The notes beneath the pieces are model-generated. The model searched no databases, had not been told where the DNA came from, and was given only the letters and a program-made list of their open reading frames with translations. From Halobellus sp. MBLA0158 (lineage in GTDB: Archaea; Halobacteriota; Halobacteria; Halobacteriales; Haloferacaceae): 64,000 nt of DNA. Positions 25,376 to 33,869 of this stretch are shown one piece after another. Position 1 is the first letter of the stretch, and the number at the start of each line of letters is the position of its first letter. The position numbers and the translations under genes were made by a program. The stretch is taken from the NCBI RefSeq assembly GCF_041477585.1, contig NZ_JBGNYA010000001.1:1612001-1676000 (forward strand). The letters run 5' to 3'.

Positions 25376-25455
25376 TAGTGATTACTCTCGTCTCTTACCG
25401 CCGAACGCTATCCTCGGTGACGGCGTTCGGCGGTAAACAGTGAGAGTAATCACTA
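25376..25455. repeat. Palindromic dispersed repeat, family A, intact copy
   Basis: An 80-base palindrome between convergent genes. TAGTGATTACTCTC pairs with GAGAGTAATCACTA as a 14-bp outer stem. After a short internal loop, TTACCGCCGAACGC pairs with the facing arm as a 14-bp inner stem. It could act as a bidirectional transcription-end structure. A related degenerate copy is at 7438-7516. Confidence 0.8.
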
Positions 25456-26121
25456 TCAGCCGTCGAGCCGGCTGTCGATCGCGCTCTGGATCCCGTCCCA
25501 GCCGTACGTGTCGAGCAGTTCGCCGTCGACGTAGACGGCCGGCGTGCCGGGCACGCCGCGCTCGCGACCCAGTTCGCGGTCGGATTCGACGACCGGTCGG
25601 TAGGGCTCCTGGTTCGCGGCCCCGGCCACGGCGCAGCCGTCGACGCCGAGGTCGTCCGCGAGGTCGTGGACGACCTGATACCCCTCGTCGGCGAGGCGGT
25701 CCTGGTTCTCGTAGACGCCCTTCGCGAACGCGAAGAAGGTCTCGGCGTCGCTCCGGTCCTGCACCGCCCGGGCCGCCGAGGCGGCGAACCACGACCAATC
25801 GCTCACCGGGATCGGGAAGTCGAAGAAGCGGTACCGGATCTCGCCCGGATCGACGTAGTTCGACTTGATCTTCGGGTAGACCGACTGGGTGAACGTCTGG
25901 CAGTGCGGGCAGGTGAAGTCCTCGAACACGTCCACCGTGACGGAGGCGTCGCTCGGCCCCAGCGCCGGCCGGGGAAGCGAGGAGACGCTGTCGAGGGTGC
26001 CGACGTCGCAGCCGTCCGGGAGCGCGCTGTTTCCGCCGGAGCCACCGAGACAGCCGGCGGTCGAGCCGAGCGCCACCGCGCCGGAGAGCGCCGCGAGGTA
26101 CGACCGTCGTGTGGGTTCCAT
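25456..26121 (-). CDS. DsbA-like thioredoxin-fold Tat lipoprotein
   Basis: A 221-residue exported thiol oxidoreductase of the DsbA/DsbG-like thioredoxin_4 family. The twin-arginine signal PTRRSYLAALSG leads to a lipobox with C24 (STAGC). The active site is C71-P-H-C74 in FEDFTCPHCQTF, and the cis-proline loop is GTPAVYVDG near 195. A DsbA-like helical insertion lies between. It probably handles disulfides or electrons outside the membrane. It abuts the palindromic repeat: its stop codon is immediately next to the end of the repeat. It converges on the DyP-like lipoprotein gene. Confidence 0.9.
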   Translation of the reverse strand: MEPTRRSYLAALSGAVALGSTAGCLGGSGGNSALPDGCDVGTLDSVSSLPRPALGPSDASVTVDVFEDFTCPHCQTFTQSVYPKIKSNYVDPGEIRYRFFDFPIPVSDWSWFAASAARAVQDRSDAETFFAFAKGVYENQDRLADEGYQVVHDLADDLGVDGCAVAGAANQEPYRPVVESDRELGRERGVPGTPAVYVDGELLDTYGWDGIQSAIDSRLDG

Positions 26122-26251
26122 ACTCTGCCGAAGGGACCGGTGACTTATAATCGCGTTCGTCCCGGTCGTCGCGGTCGCCCCCGGTGGGTCCGCGGGAGCG
26201 CTCTCGGCCCGGAACCAGTCGACTTTTCACCGCTCCGCGTCGCTCTCCGGT

Positions 26252-26458
26252 ATGGAGTTCGAAGAAGACGACAGCGTGGTACTGCACGACAAGCACAGCG
26301 AGTTCGACGGCGAGGTCGGCACGATCACGCAGGTCGTCGAGACGATGTTCGGCGACGCGACCTACACCGTCGGCTTCGACGACGGCCAGGAGGTCGGCAT
26401 CTCCGCGGACCAGCTGGAGCTCGCCGAGGACGCCGACGACGAGTCGGACGCGGAGTAA
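26252..26458 (+). CDS. Small beta-barrel protein (DUF1918/KOW-like)
   Basis: A 68-residue acidic protein. DDSVVLHDKHSEFDGEVGTITQVV and YTVGFDDGQEVGISADQLEL form an SH3/KOW-like strand pattern, as in DUF1918-type small haloarchaeal proteins. Length and the acidic C-terminal tail are normal for these. It is followed by a T5 tract and then a predicted RNA-binding gene in the same direction. The function is not known. Confidence 0.75.
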   Translation: MEFEEDDSVVLHDKHSEFDGEVGTITQVVETMFGDATYTVGFDDGQEVGISADQLELAEDADDESDAE

Positions 26459-26464
26459 CGAGCG

Positions 26465-26469
26465 TTTTT
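26465..26469 (+). terminator. T-tract terminator
   Basis: TTTTT 7 bases after the small beta-barrel gene's stop and 26 bases before the next start. It may also be the TATA-like region of the following gene. Confidence 0.35.
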
Positions 26470-26494
26470 CAGCCCCCGACGCGTAGGGCCGTCA

Positions 26495-26956
26495 ATGCCG
26501 CGAATCCCGTTTCACTACGTCGATCTGCGGACCTTCTGCTACGAGACCGAGGACGAAAAGCGGGTCGAGAGCGCCCTCCGGACGTTCCTCCCAGAGGACT
26601 TCGAGGTCGAGCGCACGGAGAGCGAGGGCCACCACGGCGACCGGATCGTCGTCCTCTCCGCGCGGGTCGAAAACGCCGACGACGTCCGCCACGTCCTCGG
26701 GCGGCTCGCGACGCTCCCGGCGTTCGAGGACCTGCTGTCGGAGCTCGACGAGCGCGTCACCGACAACACCGAGCTGTTCCTCCGGCTGGACAAGCAGTCG
26801 GCGTTCCGCGGCGAGGTCCGCCGCGGCGGCGGGATCACGCTCCGCGCGAAGGTCGAGGCCTACCCCGCGACGAAGGAAGCCGCCGTCGAGAACGCCCGCG
26901 AGGCGCTCGATCGGGCCGAGGAACTGACCAGCGATCGCGGCCGAAGCGGCGAATAG
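26495..26956 (+). CDS. RNA-binding protein of the COG1325/DUF54 exosome-associated family
   Basis: A 153-residue protein starting MPRIPFHYVDLRTFCYETEDEKRV, typical of the archaeal COG1325 group, predicted RNA-binding proteins linked by gene context to the exosome and ribosome biogenesis. The middle contains the ESEGHHGDRIVVLSARVEN and TELFLRLDKQSAFRGEV patterns of the family, and the end KVEAYPATKEAAVENAREAL closes it. Length is normal. No catalytic residues are apparent. The gene lies 38 bases after a small beta-barrel gene. Confidence 0.85.
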   Translation: MPRIPFHYVDLRTFCYETEDEKRVESALRTFLPEDFEVERTESEGHHGDRIVVLSARVENADDVRHVLGRLATLPAFEDLLSELDERVTDNTELFLRLDKQSAFRGEVRRGGGITLRAKVEAYPATKEAAVENAREALDRAEELTSDRGRSGE

Positions 26957-27060
26957 CGAGCAGGCGACACGGCGGCGTCGCAGGGCGATGTGTCGCGCAC
27001 CCGCGGGCGCCCTGCGTCGGCGGTCAGCGCACGGCGCCGATGGGACCGTCTTCGGAGATT

Positions 27061-27139
27061 CAGTAGCGTTTGAACTCTTCACTCATCGGATCGCACGACG
27101 GGTGCGATCGAGCGAGTACTCAGTTGCAAACGCCACGAT
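27061..27139. repeat. Palindromic dispersed repeat, family B, copy 1
   Basis: Shares ATCGGATCGCACG, GTGCGATCGAG.GAGT and TTGCAAACGC.ACGAT with 50971-51056. The central inverted repeat ATCGCAC/GTGCGAT is kept, and the outer ends AGTAGCGTTTG and TTGCAAACGCCACGAT are imperfectly complementary. It lies in a gene-free 242-base gap between the RNA-binding gene and the 3' end of the glycosidase gene. Confidence 0.75.
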
Positions 27140-27198
27140 GCACGATCGGCCGTCGCGGACGGGACAGTCGGCTTCTCTCGGTCGACTCTCGATCGATC

Positions 27199-29520
27199 TC
27201 AGTACCGCCCGTACGCGTCGCGTAGAATCCCGAACGACTCCTTGCGGCGTTCGGCGTAGTCGGGGGTCTGCCAGGTGTCCCACCGGAAGCGTCCGAACTC
27301 CGAGACGGTCTCGATCGATCCGCCGTCGGCCGGGAGCAGATCGGTGGCGTTGCTCGGTGCCGGCAGGTCGCGAGCGGCGCCGTTGGGTCCCGGCGCGTAC
27401 GTCAGCGCGGCGAGTCCGATCCCGTCGACTCGCTCGCCGGCGTCGAGCCCCTCCTGCCAGATGTCGCCGGTGACCGTCCGCGTGCTCGGATCGCGGAACT
27501 GGAGGAGCTGCCAGGGGAGCCGCAGTTCGACCGTTCCGGCGTCGGGATCCGCGTGGACGTCGGTCAGCGAGTCGTACGCCGGAGCCGTCGGATCGGCGGT
27601 TCCGTACCGCAGTTCACCGGTCTCGACCGAGCGGAACGGGATCGTCCGGTCCTGCGTCGGGATCCGGAGCGGATAGCTCGTCGCGAGTCTGACGGGGTGA
27701 TAGACGCCGTTGTCCGGCTCGGACGCGTACGGCGCCGGATCGAGGACGCCGTCGCGCTCGCTGTACTCGTAGTAGAAGAGGTCGTAGTGGCTCGCGACCC
27801 ACACGCGAGAGTCCTCGGGGCCGCCGAGTTCGACGACGAAATCGACGCCCGAGCCGGCGTCGACGCCGGCGTTCAGCAGTAGCGACGTGTTCCCCAGATC
27901 CGGCGTCGTGTCGAGGGCGACGAGCGCCCGCGTCCGGTCCCAGTCGAACGCGTCGCCGACGTCGTCGAGCGCGAGCCGGAGGTAGAGGTACCCCTCGTCG
28001 GCCGCCGCCCGGAGTTCGCGAAGCGACCGTCCCGCGTCGTACCCGTCGTCGAGCGAGACGGCCGGCGACGCCGACCCGCTGGCGATTCGCGTCGCGTCCG
28101 CCCACTCCGCGTCGCTCCCCGAGAGCGTGATGCCGGCGCTCGGATCGAACGACAGGAGGCCGAAGCACTCCTCGGGCGACTGGACGTTGAGCCAGTACGG
28201 CCGCCGGTCGGGATCGGTGTACTCCATCGTGTTCCACGTGCGCTTGAACCACTCGTCCTGCCAGGCGAAGACGAGCCCGCCGGCGGTCCCGGCCCCGACG
28301 ATCGCCTCGAAGAGCTCGGCGTCGTACTCGCCCTGCTGGGCCTCCGTGTGGTGGCCCTGGTCCATCCCGCCGACGTGTTCGTGCGCGTTCCCCCGGGACG
28401 ACGGCACGCCGTACTCGCCGACGACGACCGGGTGGTCGTTCGCGGCCACGAGATCGTCCAGGTAGCCGGCGTAGCCGGCCGCCGGGGCGGTCCCATCGCC
28501 GTCGCCGGCGACGTACTCCCGGCTGAAGTTCATAAAGTCCGGGTAGTAGGGGTAGACGTGGTACGTGGCGAAGACCCCGGGATCGAACGCGTCGGCCGCG
28601 ACGACGTGGTTCGGGTTCACCGAGACCTCGTCCTCCCACGCGAACGGCTCTGCGGGATGTGAGAGGTGATCCGTCGTCGGCCAGTTGGCGAAGCTCACCG
28701 GCCGGCGGTGGTCGTACGTCTCGGCCGCGTACGTCGCGAGCGCGTCGAGCCGGCGGGCCAGCCAGCGGTCGAACGCCGTCGCCGCGTCTGTCGCACGGAC
28801 GAGCCGGCCGTCCGTGCGGCCGCCCTCGTGGTCGGCGTTCGTCCGCGCGACGAACTGCGGCTCCCACTCGACGCCGACGACGTAGCCGAGCAGGTACGCC
28901 GAGACGTCGACGTCGAACGAGCCGCTGGCGTAGCCCGGGCGGTCCGGTAACTGGGCGTTCCCGTTGACGACGTCGACGACGGTCCGCACGCGCTCGTCGA
29001 AGACGTCCGCGACCCCGTCGTCGTAGGCGGTGGTCTCGCCCTCGATGCGGTCGGCCGGCAGCCAGTTCCCGTGCAGGAGGTACAGCGGCTGGTCCGCGTC
29101 GGCGTTGTGGGCGGCGAGCGCCTCGTAGAACGCCGGCGGGTGGACGGTGTAGACGCGGATGGCGTTCGCGTTGAGCTCCGCCATCGCGTCGAGCCACCGA
29201 TCGTACTCCGCGCGGGTGATCGCGGTCTCGCCGGGGAATCGCCCCGGCTTTCCCATCCCGAGGTTGACGCCGCGGACGAGAAAGTCCTCCCAGCCCCCGT
29301 CGCGTCGGACCCGGATTCCGTCACCGCGGACCCGAACGCCTTCGAGGGCGTTCGGTCCGTTCCCGCTCGCCGACGCCGATGAGGTATCAGTCCCGGCTCT
29401 TTCCCCTTCGCTCCCGGAACGGCCCGATCCGCCGCACCCCGCGAGGACCGTCCCGATGCCACCGACGCCGAGCGTGCGGAGCAGGCGGCGCCTCTCTACG
29501 GGCGCCGGGTCGTCGTCCAT
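27199..29520 (-). CDS. Tat lipoprotein glycoside hydrolase, clan-A TIM barrel
   Basis: A 773-residue exported glycosidase. The Tat signal ERRRLLRTLGVGG leads to the lipobox LAGC with C29. A TIM barrel covers about 60-470 and looks like GH2/GH5-type clan A. VVGVEWEPQF offers E220 as acid/base, and HPVVVGEYGVPSS offers E369 as nucleophile, at the ends of strands 4 and 7. NANAIRVYTVHPPAFYEAL is the usual early barrel motif. The C-terminal ~280 residues are beta-rich with aromatic residues, possibly carbohydrate-binding. It is divergent from a histidine kinase gene and near a GT2, suggesting polysaccharide processing at the cell surface. I choose the ATG at 29520 just before the Tat motif. Confidence 0.8.
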   Translation of the reverse strand: MDDDPAPVERRRLLRTLGVGGIGTVLAGCGGSGRSGSEGERAGTDTSSASASGNGPNALEGVRVRGDGIRVRRDGGWEDFLVRGVNLGMGKPGRFPGETAITRAEYDRWLDAMAELNANAIRVYTVHPPAFYEALAAHNADADQPLYLLHGNWLPADRIEGETTAYDDGVADVFDERVRTVVDVVNGNAQLPDRPGYASGSFDVDVSAYLLGYVVGVEWEPQFVARTNADHEGGRTDGRLVRATDAATAFDRWLARRLDALATYAAETYDHRRPVSFANWPTTDHLSHPAEPFAWEDEVSVNPNHVVAADAFDPGVFATYHVYPYYPDFMNFSREYVAGDGDGTAPAAGYAGYLDDLVAANDHPVVVGEYGVPSSRGNAHEHVGGMDQGHHTEAQQGEYDAELFEAIVGAGTAGGLVFAWQDEWFKRTWNTMEYTDPDRRPYWLNVQSPEECFGLLSFDPSAGITLSGSDAEWADATRIASGSASPAVSLDDGYDAGRSLRELRAAADEGYLYLRLALDDVGDAFDWDRTRALVALDTTPDLGNTSLLLNAGVDAGSGVDFVVELGGPEDSRVWVASHYDLFYYEYSERDGVLDPAPYASEPDNGVYHPVRLATSYPLRIPTQDRTIPFRSVETGELRYGTADPTAPAYDSLTDVHADPDAGTVELRLPWQLLQFRDPSTRTVTGDIWQEGLDAGERVDGIGLAALTYAPGPNGAARDLPAPSNATDLLPADGGSIETVSEFGRFRWDTWQTPDYAERRKESFGILRDAYGRY

Positions 29521-29612
29521 CGGGCGACCCTGGGTCGGCGAGCGGCCTATATCTTCTGACAGAACTGCGGGGAGGGCAACACCCAAATCCCGGGAGGCCG
29601 AGATTGAGTCAA

Positions 29613-30773
29613 ATGTGCGCCGAGGCCCCCGAGTCCCAGTACTTCAGGGACCTGTACGAACTCGCCAGTTCGGACCTGTCCACGAGCGAAAAGATCGCCC
29701 GCGCCATCGACATCGGCCGCGACCGCCTGGACGTCGACTACGGCGTGCTCTCCTACACCGGCGAGGGCAATTACGAGGTCGTCCAGACGAACATCGAGAG
29801 CGGGAAGTACGCGCCCGGGTCGGTGACGGAACTGGGCGAGACGTGGTGCCGACACGTCGTCGAAAAGCGCGAGGCCGTCGCGTTCGCGGACGCGGCTGAG
29901 AGCCGGTACAGCGACGACATCGCCCGCGAGGTCACGGGCTTGCAGTGCTACGTCGGCGCGCCGGTCGTCGTCGACGGGGAGGTCTACGGGACGATCTGCT
30001 TTTCGGCCGACGACCCGCGGCAGACCGAGATCACCGAGAGCGAACAGCAGTTCGTCTCCCTGCTCGGCGAGTGGATCGCCAGCGAGATCGAACAGCAAAA
30101 ACACACAGAGGAGCTCCGGCGGCAGAACGAGCGGCTCGACGAGTTCACCGGGATCGTCGCCCACGACCTCCGGAATCCGCTGTCTGGCGCGATCGGCTAC
30201 ACCGAGCTCGCGCTCGATCGGACCGAGGGCGAGGTCCACGGCTACCTCGAACGCGTCGCCAGCTCGCTGGAGCGGATGGACGCGCTCATCGGCGAGTGTC
30301 TCGTGCTCGCGAAGGAGGGCGCCGACGTCGGCGAGCGCGAGCCGGTCGACCTCGCCTCGGTCGCCGAGGACGCGTGGGAGACCGTCAGCACCGGGAGCGC
30401 GACGCTCACCCTCGACGTCGCGAAGACGATCAACGCCGACCGGGCGCGGCTCCAGCGGCTGTTCGAGAACCTCTTCCGGAACGCGAACGAGCACTGCCAG
30501 TCGGGCGTGTCGGTGACCGTGAGCGACCACCCGGAGGGCTTCACCGTCAGCGACGACGGACCGGGGCTCCCCGACGCGGTCGCCGCGGCGCTCGAAGACC
30601 CCGACGACGTGGAGGACATCAAGGACCTGGGCCTCGGCCTCCTCATCGTCGAACGCGTCGTCACCGGCCACGGGTGGGACCTCGCCGTCGACACCTCCAA
30701 CGCGGGGACGACGTTCACCGTGACCGGGGTGAACGCGGCCGCGCCGGCCCACCGCCAGTACGTGGAGGCCTGA
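29613..30773 (+). CDS. GAF-domain sensor histidine kinase
   Basis: A 386-residue soluble kinase. The GAF domain covers about 25-160 (RLDVDYGVLSYTG and YVGAPVVVDGEVYGTICF). A HisKA domain follows with phosphoacceptor H184 in FTGIVAHDLRNPLSGAIGY. The HATPase domain is complete: N box LFRNANEHC, G1 DDGPGLP and G2 LGLGLLIVERVV. Start is the ATG at 29613; a TTG 9 bases earlier is possible. No membrane segment is present, so it senses an internal signal. It is divergent from the glycosidase gene (92 bases between) and convergent with the GT2-HEAT-receiver operon, whose receiver is its natural partner candidate. Confidence 0.9.
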   Translation: MCAEAPESQYFRDLYELASSDLSTSEKIARAIDIGRDRLDVDYGVLSYTGEGNYEVVQTNIESGKYAPGSVTELGETWCRHVVEKREAVAFADAAESRYSDDIAREVTGLQCYVGAPVVVDGEVYGTICFSADDPRQTEITESEQQFVSLLGEWIASEIEQQKHTEELRRQNERLDEFTGIVAHDLRNPLSGAIGYTELALDRTEGEVHGYLERVASSLERMDALIGECLVLAKEGADVGEREPVDLASVAEDAWETVSTGSATLTLDVAKTINADRARLQRLFENLFRNANEHCQSGVSVTVSDHPEGFTVSDDGPGLPDAVAAALEDPDDVEDIKDLGLGLLIVERVVTGHGWDLAVDTSNAGTTFTVTGVNAAAPAHRQYVEA

Positions 30774-30791
30774 GCGCCCCCAACGTTCGCC

Positions 30792-32225
30792 TCACTCCTT
30801 CTCGTCGCCGCCGCCGAAGCCGGCCCGCTCCATCGCCCCCCACGACTGCTCGCCGCGGAGGTACTCGACGAGCCCCCGCCAGGCGAGGTACGTCTTGTAC
30901 TGCCGGTAGCCGAAGTTTTCGAGGACGCCGTACCACAGCAGCCGAACGATCTGTACGGGGTGGTCGTAGCGGTTGTAGCTCCAGACCTCGCTGAAGATAC
31001 CGAACCACGAGAGGAAGACGCCGAACCCGGTGGTGAGCAGGAAGAACACGAGGAAGAACTCGAAGTTGAGCACGCCCAGGTACACGGCGATCGGGAGCAG
31101 CAGGTAGCCGAAGCCCTCGATGAGCGGGCCGAGAGCCTCGGCCGCGGCGAACACCGGGAGGATGTACGTCCCGACGCGGCCGTATTTCGGATTGAACAGC
31201 ATCCCGCGGTGGGTGACGAGCGTCTCTATCATCCCGCGGTACCACCGCCGTCGCTGCCGGCCCAGCACGCGCCGTGAGGCCGGCACCTCCGTCCAGGCGA
31301 CCGGCTCGGGGACGAACTCGACGTCGTACTCGATGTCGTGTTCGATCATATACCGATGAAGGCGGACGACGATGTCGAAGTCCTCGGTGATGGTGTCGTG
31401 GCGGTAGCCGCCGATCTCGCGGGCGTAGTCCGAGCGGAACACGCCGAAGGCGCCGGAGATGAGGATCAGCCCTTCGAGCCGGTCCAGCCCGAGCCGCCCG
31501 GAGTAGAAGGCCCGGAGGTACTCCATCACCTGGAGGCCGGGGAGGCCGGTCTTCGGGAGGTGGACCTCCTCGACGACGCCGTCCTTGACGACGCAGTCGT
31601 TGGCGACGCGGATCGTCCCGCCGGTGGCGACGACCCGCTGGGGGTCCCGGAGGAAGGGGCGGACGATCTGCAAGAGCGCGTCGCGTTCGATGATCGTGTC
31701 GGAGTCGACCGCACAGAACAGCTCCTTGTCGGTCAGCCACAGCCCGGCGTTGAGCGCGTCGCTCTTGCCGCCGTTTGCCTTGTCGACGACGAGTAGGTTC
31801 TCGTAGGTCTCCGAGCGGTACGTCCCTCGGATCGGCTCGCTGGGGACGTCGTAGGGGATCTCGGCGTCGAGCGGCGCCAGGTCGAACTCCCGGTGGAGCA
31901 CTTCGAGGGTGTCGTCGGTGGAGCCGTCGTTCACGACGACGATCTCCGTGTCCGGGTAGTTCAGCGTGAGCAGCGAGCGGAGGCTCTCCGTGATCGTCGC
32001 CTCCTCGTTGTAGGCGGGAACCAGGACGGCCATCCCGGGGTAGAAGGGGCTCTGGAACGGCCGGAAGGGCGGATTCCACTCGGACTCGCGGACGTCGTCT
32101 CTGAGCTCTAAGAGCGACAGCGAGTGGATCAGCAGGTAGTTGATGTTGATGACGACGTAGTAGAGCACGACCACGAGTCCCGAGGCCGTGAGCAGCCAGA
32201 CCGCGAGCTCGGTGGCCGACGCCAT
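30792..32225 (-). CDS. Processive family 2 glycosyltransferase (membrane)
   Basis: A 477-residue membrane GT2 similar in layout to poly-GlcNAc, hyaluronan and cellulose synthases. TM segments lie at about 8-33 and four to five in 335-425. The cytoplasmic domain has D100 in VVVNDGSTDD, the metal motif D174-S-D176, the catalytic ED at 281-282 and QRRRW at 324-328, the hallmark of processive synthases. It probably builds a beta-linked surface polysaccharide from a nucleotide sugar. It is the last gene of a minus-strand cluster: receiver, HEAT protein, GT2, with 40 bases to the HEAT gene. Confidence 0.9.
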   Translation of the reverse strand: MASATELAVWLLTASGLVVVLYYVVININYLLIHSLSLLELRDDVRESEWNPPFRPFQSPFYPGMAVLVPAYNEEATITESLRSLLTLNYPDTEIVVVNDGSTDDTLEVLHREFDLAPLDAEIPYDVPSEPIRGTYRSETYENLLVVDKANGGKSDALNAGLWLTDKELFCAVDSDTIIERDALLQIVRPFLRDPQRVVATGGTIRVANDCVVKDGVVEEVHLPKTGLPGLQVMEYLRAFYSGRLGLDRLEGLILISGAFGVFRSDYAREIGGYRHDTITEDFDIVVRLHRYMIEHDIEYDVEFVPEPVAWTEVPASRRVLGRQRRRWYRGMIETLVTHRGMLFNPKYGRVGTYILPVFAAAEALGPLIEGFGYLLLPIAVYLGVLNFEFFLVFFLLTTGFGVFLSWFGIFSEVWSYNRYDHPVQIVRLLWYGVLENFGYRQYKTYLAWRGLVEYLRGEQSWGAMERAGFGGGDEKE

Positions 32226-32265
32226 CAGCGAGGCCCTCCCGAGTCCCGCGGCGACGGCGCGACCC

Positions 32266-33399
32266 TCATCGGCGGCGCTCCGTCGAGACGTCCGCGGCGA
32301 GTTCGTCGAACGATGCGTGCGCGGTCGCCCACGACCAGGCGTCGGCGATGGCCGGCGGCGGCGAGACGCCGTATCGCTCGCGGTGCGGGACGAGCGCCTC
32401 GGCGGCGGCCACCCGCGCCCGGGACTCCGGTTCCATCGCCGCCAGCCACACCAGCGTCTCGACGGCGTCGGCGTCGCCCCACTCGCCGAGCATCCGATAG
32501 ACGCTCGCCCGGACGGCCGGCGACGGGTCCATCCCCAGGTCGCCGACGTCGACCTCCCCGCGCAGCGACGGCCGCCAGCCGTACCCGCCGAGCGCCCGCG
32601 CCGCCTCGGCCCTCGTGCGCTCGTCCGGGCTCGACAGCGCGGTCACCACCCACGAGAGGTCGGCGTCGCCCACGACGGTGTTGACGTTGCGAGCGACCAA
32701 GAGTACCTGCTGCAGGAGCGCCGGGGGCCACGCGTGCGCGTCGGCGGCGGCGCGCTCGAACAGCGGCCCGGGATCGGACTCGACGACGCGATAGAGGGTG
32801 TCGATGCCGAAGACGGTGAACGCCTCGGAGGCGTCCCGCAGCAGGAGCCGCACCCCCTTCGACGGGAGGTCCGGGTAGTCGCTCAGGTACAGGACCTTCG
32901 CCGCCGCGGCCCGTTCCCGGGGCGTGCCGGTGCAGTGTCGTTCGAGCGCCTCGACGCTCGGGGGGTCCTGCAACAGCCCCAGCCAGGTGAGCGCGCCGAG
33001 CCGCTCGTAGTAGTCGCCGTTTGCCAGGTCCGCCCGCGCCCGTTCGGGGATTCCGAGCGCCTCCCCGAGTCCGAAGAGCGCCCGCGCGTCGCTGCCGCGG
33101 AGTTCCCGCAGGTACTCGTCCAGGAGCTCCTCCGTGACCGATCGCTCGCGCGTCGAGAGCGTCGCGACCCACGCCTCCCAGTCCGGGTCGTCGCCGCCGT
33201 ACAGCCGCTGCAGGAGGCCCGCGCGGAGGTCTTCCCGGACCGCGTCGCGGCGGCGCCGCCGCAGGTAGCGCAGCACCGAGTAGCCGATCGTCAGCACCGC
33301 CGTCGAGAAGAGCAGCGACAGGAGCACGAGCGCCGACAGGACGACGATCCATCGGGGGACGGCACCGACCTGCAGCGCCGCGAGCGTTCGGGCGGACAT
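32266..33399 (-). CDS. Membrane-anchored HEAT-repeat protein
   Basis: A 377-residue protein with one N-terminal membrane segment (about 16-45, IVVLSALVLLSLLFSTAVLTIG) followed by a basic stop-transfer RRRRRD and a cytoplasmic alpha-solenoid. HEAT-like repeats are visible, for example TRAEAARALGGYGW, VRASVYRMLGEWGD and RARVAAAEALV. HEAT proteins are scaffolds for complexes. It starts one base after the receiver stop codon and precedes the GT2. This suggests it links phospho-signalling to the synthase at the membrane. No enzymatic motif is seen. Confidence 0.8.
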   Translation of the reverse strand: MSARTLAALQVGAVPRWIVVLSALVLLSLLFSTAVLTIGYSVLRYLRRRRRDAVREDLRAGLLQRLYGGDDPDWEAWVATLSTRERSVTEELLDEYLRELRGSDARALFGLGEALGIPERARADLANGDYYERLGALTWLGLLQDPPSVEALERHCTGTPRERAAAAKVLYLSDYPDLPSKGVRLLLRDASEAFTVFGIDTLYRVVESDPGPLFERAAADAHAWPPALLQQVLLVARNVNTVVGDADLSWVVTALSSPDERTRAEAARALGGYGWRPSLRGEVDVGDLGMDPSPAVRASVYRMLGEWGDADAVETLVWLAAMEPESRARVAAAEALVPHRERYGVSPPPAIADAWSWATAHASFDELAADVSTERRR

Positions 33400-33400
33400 C

Positions 33401-33781
33401 TCACTCGTCGAGGACTTTCCGGATCCGGGCGAGGAGTTCGTTCGGGCTGAACGGCTTCGTGATGTAGTCGTCGGACCCCGACTGGAGCCCGTCGAGGACG
33501 TCCGCCTCGCGGCCGCGGGAGGTGAGCATCACGACCGGGACGTCCTCGTCGACGCCGACCTCGCCGCGGCGGATGGCCCGGAGCAGTTGGATGCCGCTGA
33601 GCCGCGGCATCATCACGTCGAGGACGACGACGTCCGGGTCTGTCTCCATCGTGTCGAGCGTGTCGCGGGCCGCCTGGCCGTCCTCGCAGAGCTGAACCGA
33701 GAAGCCGCTCGACGAGAGCTTGTGCTGGAGCAGCGACCGGATCGTGCTGTCGTCGTCGGCGACGACGGCCACCTGAGACAC
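33401..33781 (-). CDS. CheY-like single-domain response regulator
   Basis: A 126-residue stand-alone receiver. Acidic pocket DDD near residues 8-10, phosphoacceptor Asp in VVVLDVMMPRLSG near 55, Thr in VVMLTSRGRE and Lys in DDYITKPFSPNELLARIRKVL are all present. It has no output domain. It is first in a cluster with a HEAT protein and a GT2, and the start is GTG at 33781. By context it may regulate polysaccharide synthesis by binding a partner protein, and the kinase encoded at 29613 is a candidate donor. This pairing is inferred only. Confidence 0.92.
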   Translation of the reverse strand: MSQVAVVADDDSTIRSLLQHKLSSSGFSVQLCEDGQAARDTLDTMETDPDVVVLDVMMPRLSGIQLLRAIRRGEVGVDEDVPVVMLTSRGREADVLDGLQSGSDDYITKPFSPNELLARIRKVLDE

Positions 33782-33869
33782 AGGCCGAATTCGGAATACA
33801 GCGGTTTCGTTCTTTCGGACACGCGACCCCGTGACGAGGCCGCGGCCGGACGCGCGGCCGTCTCTGCCG

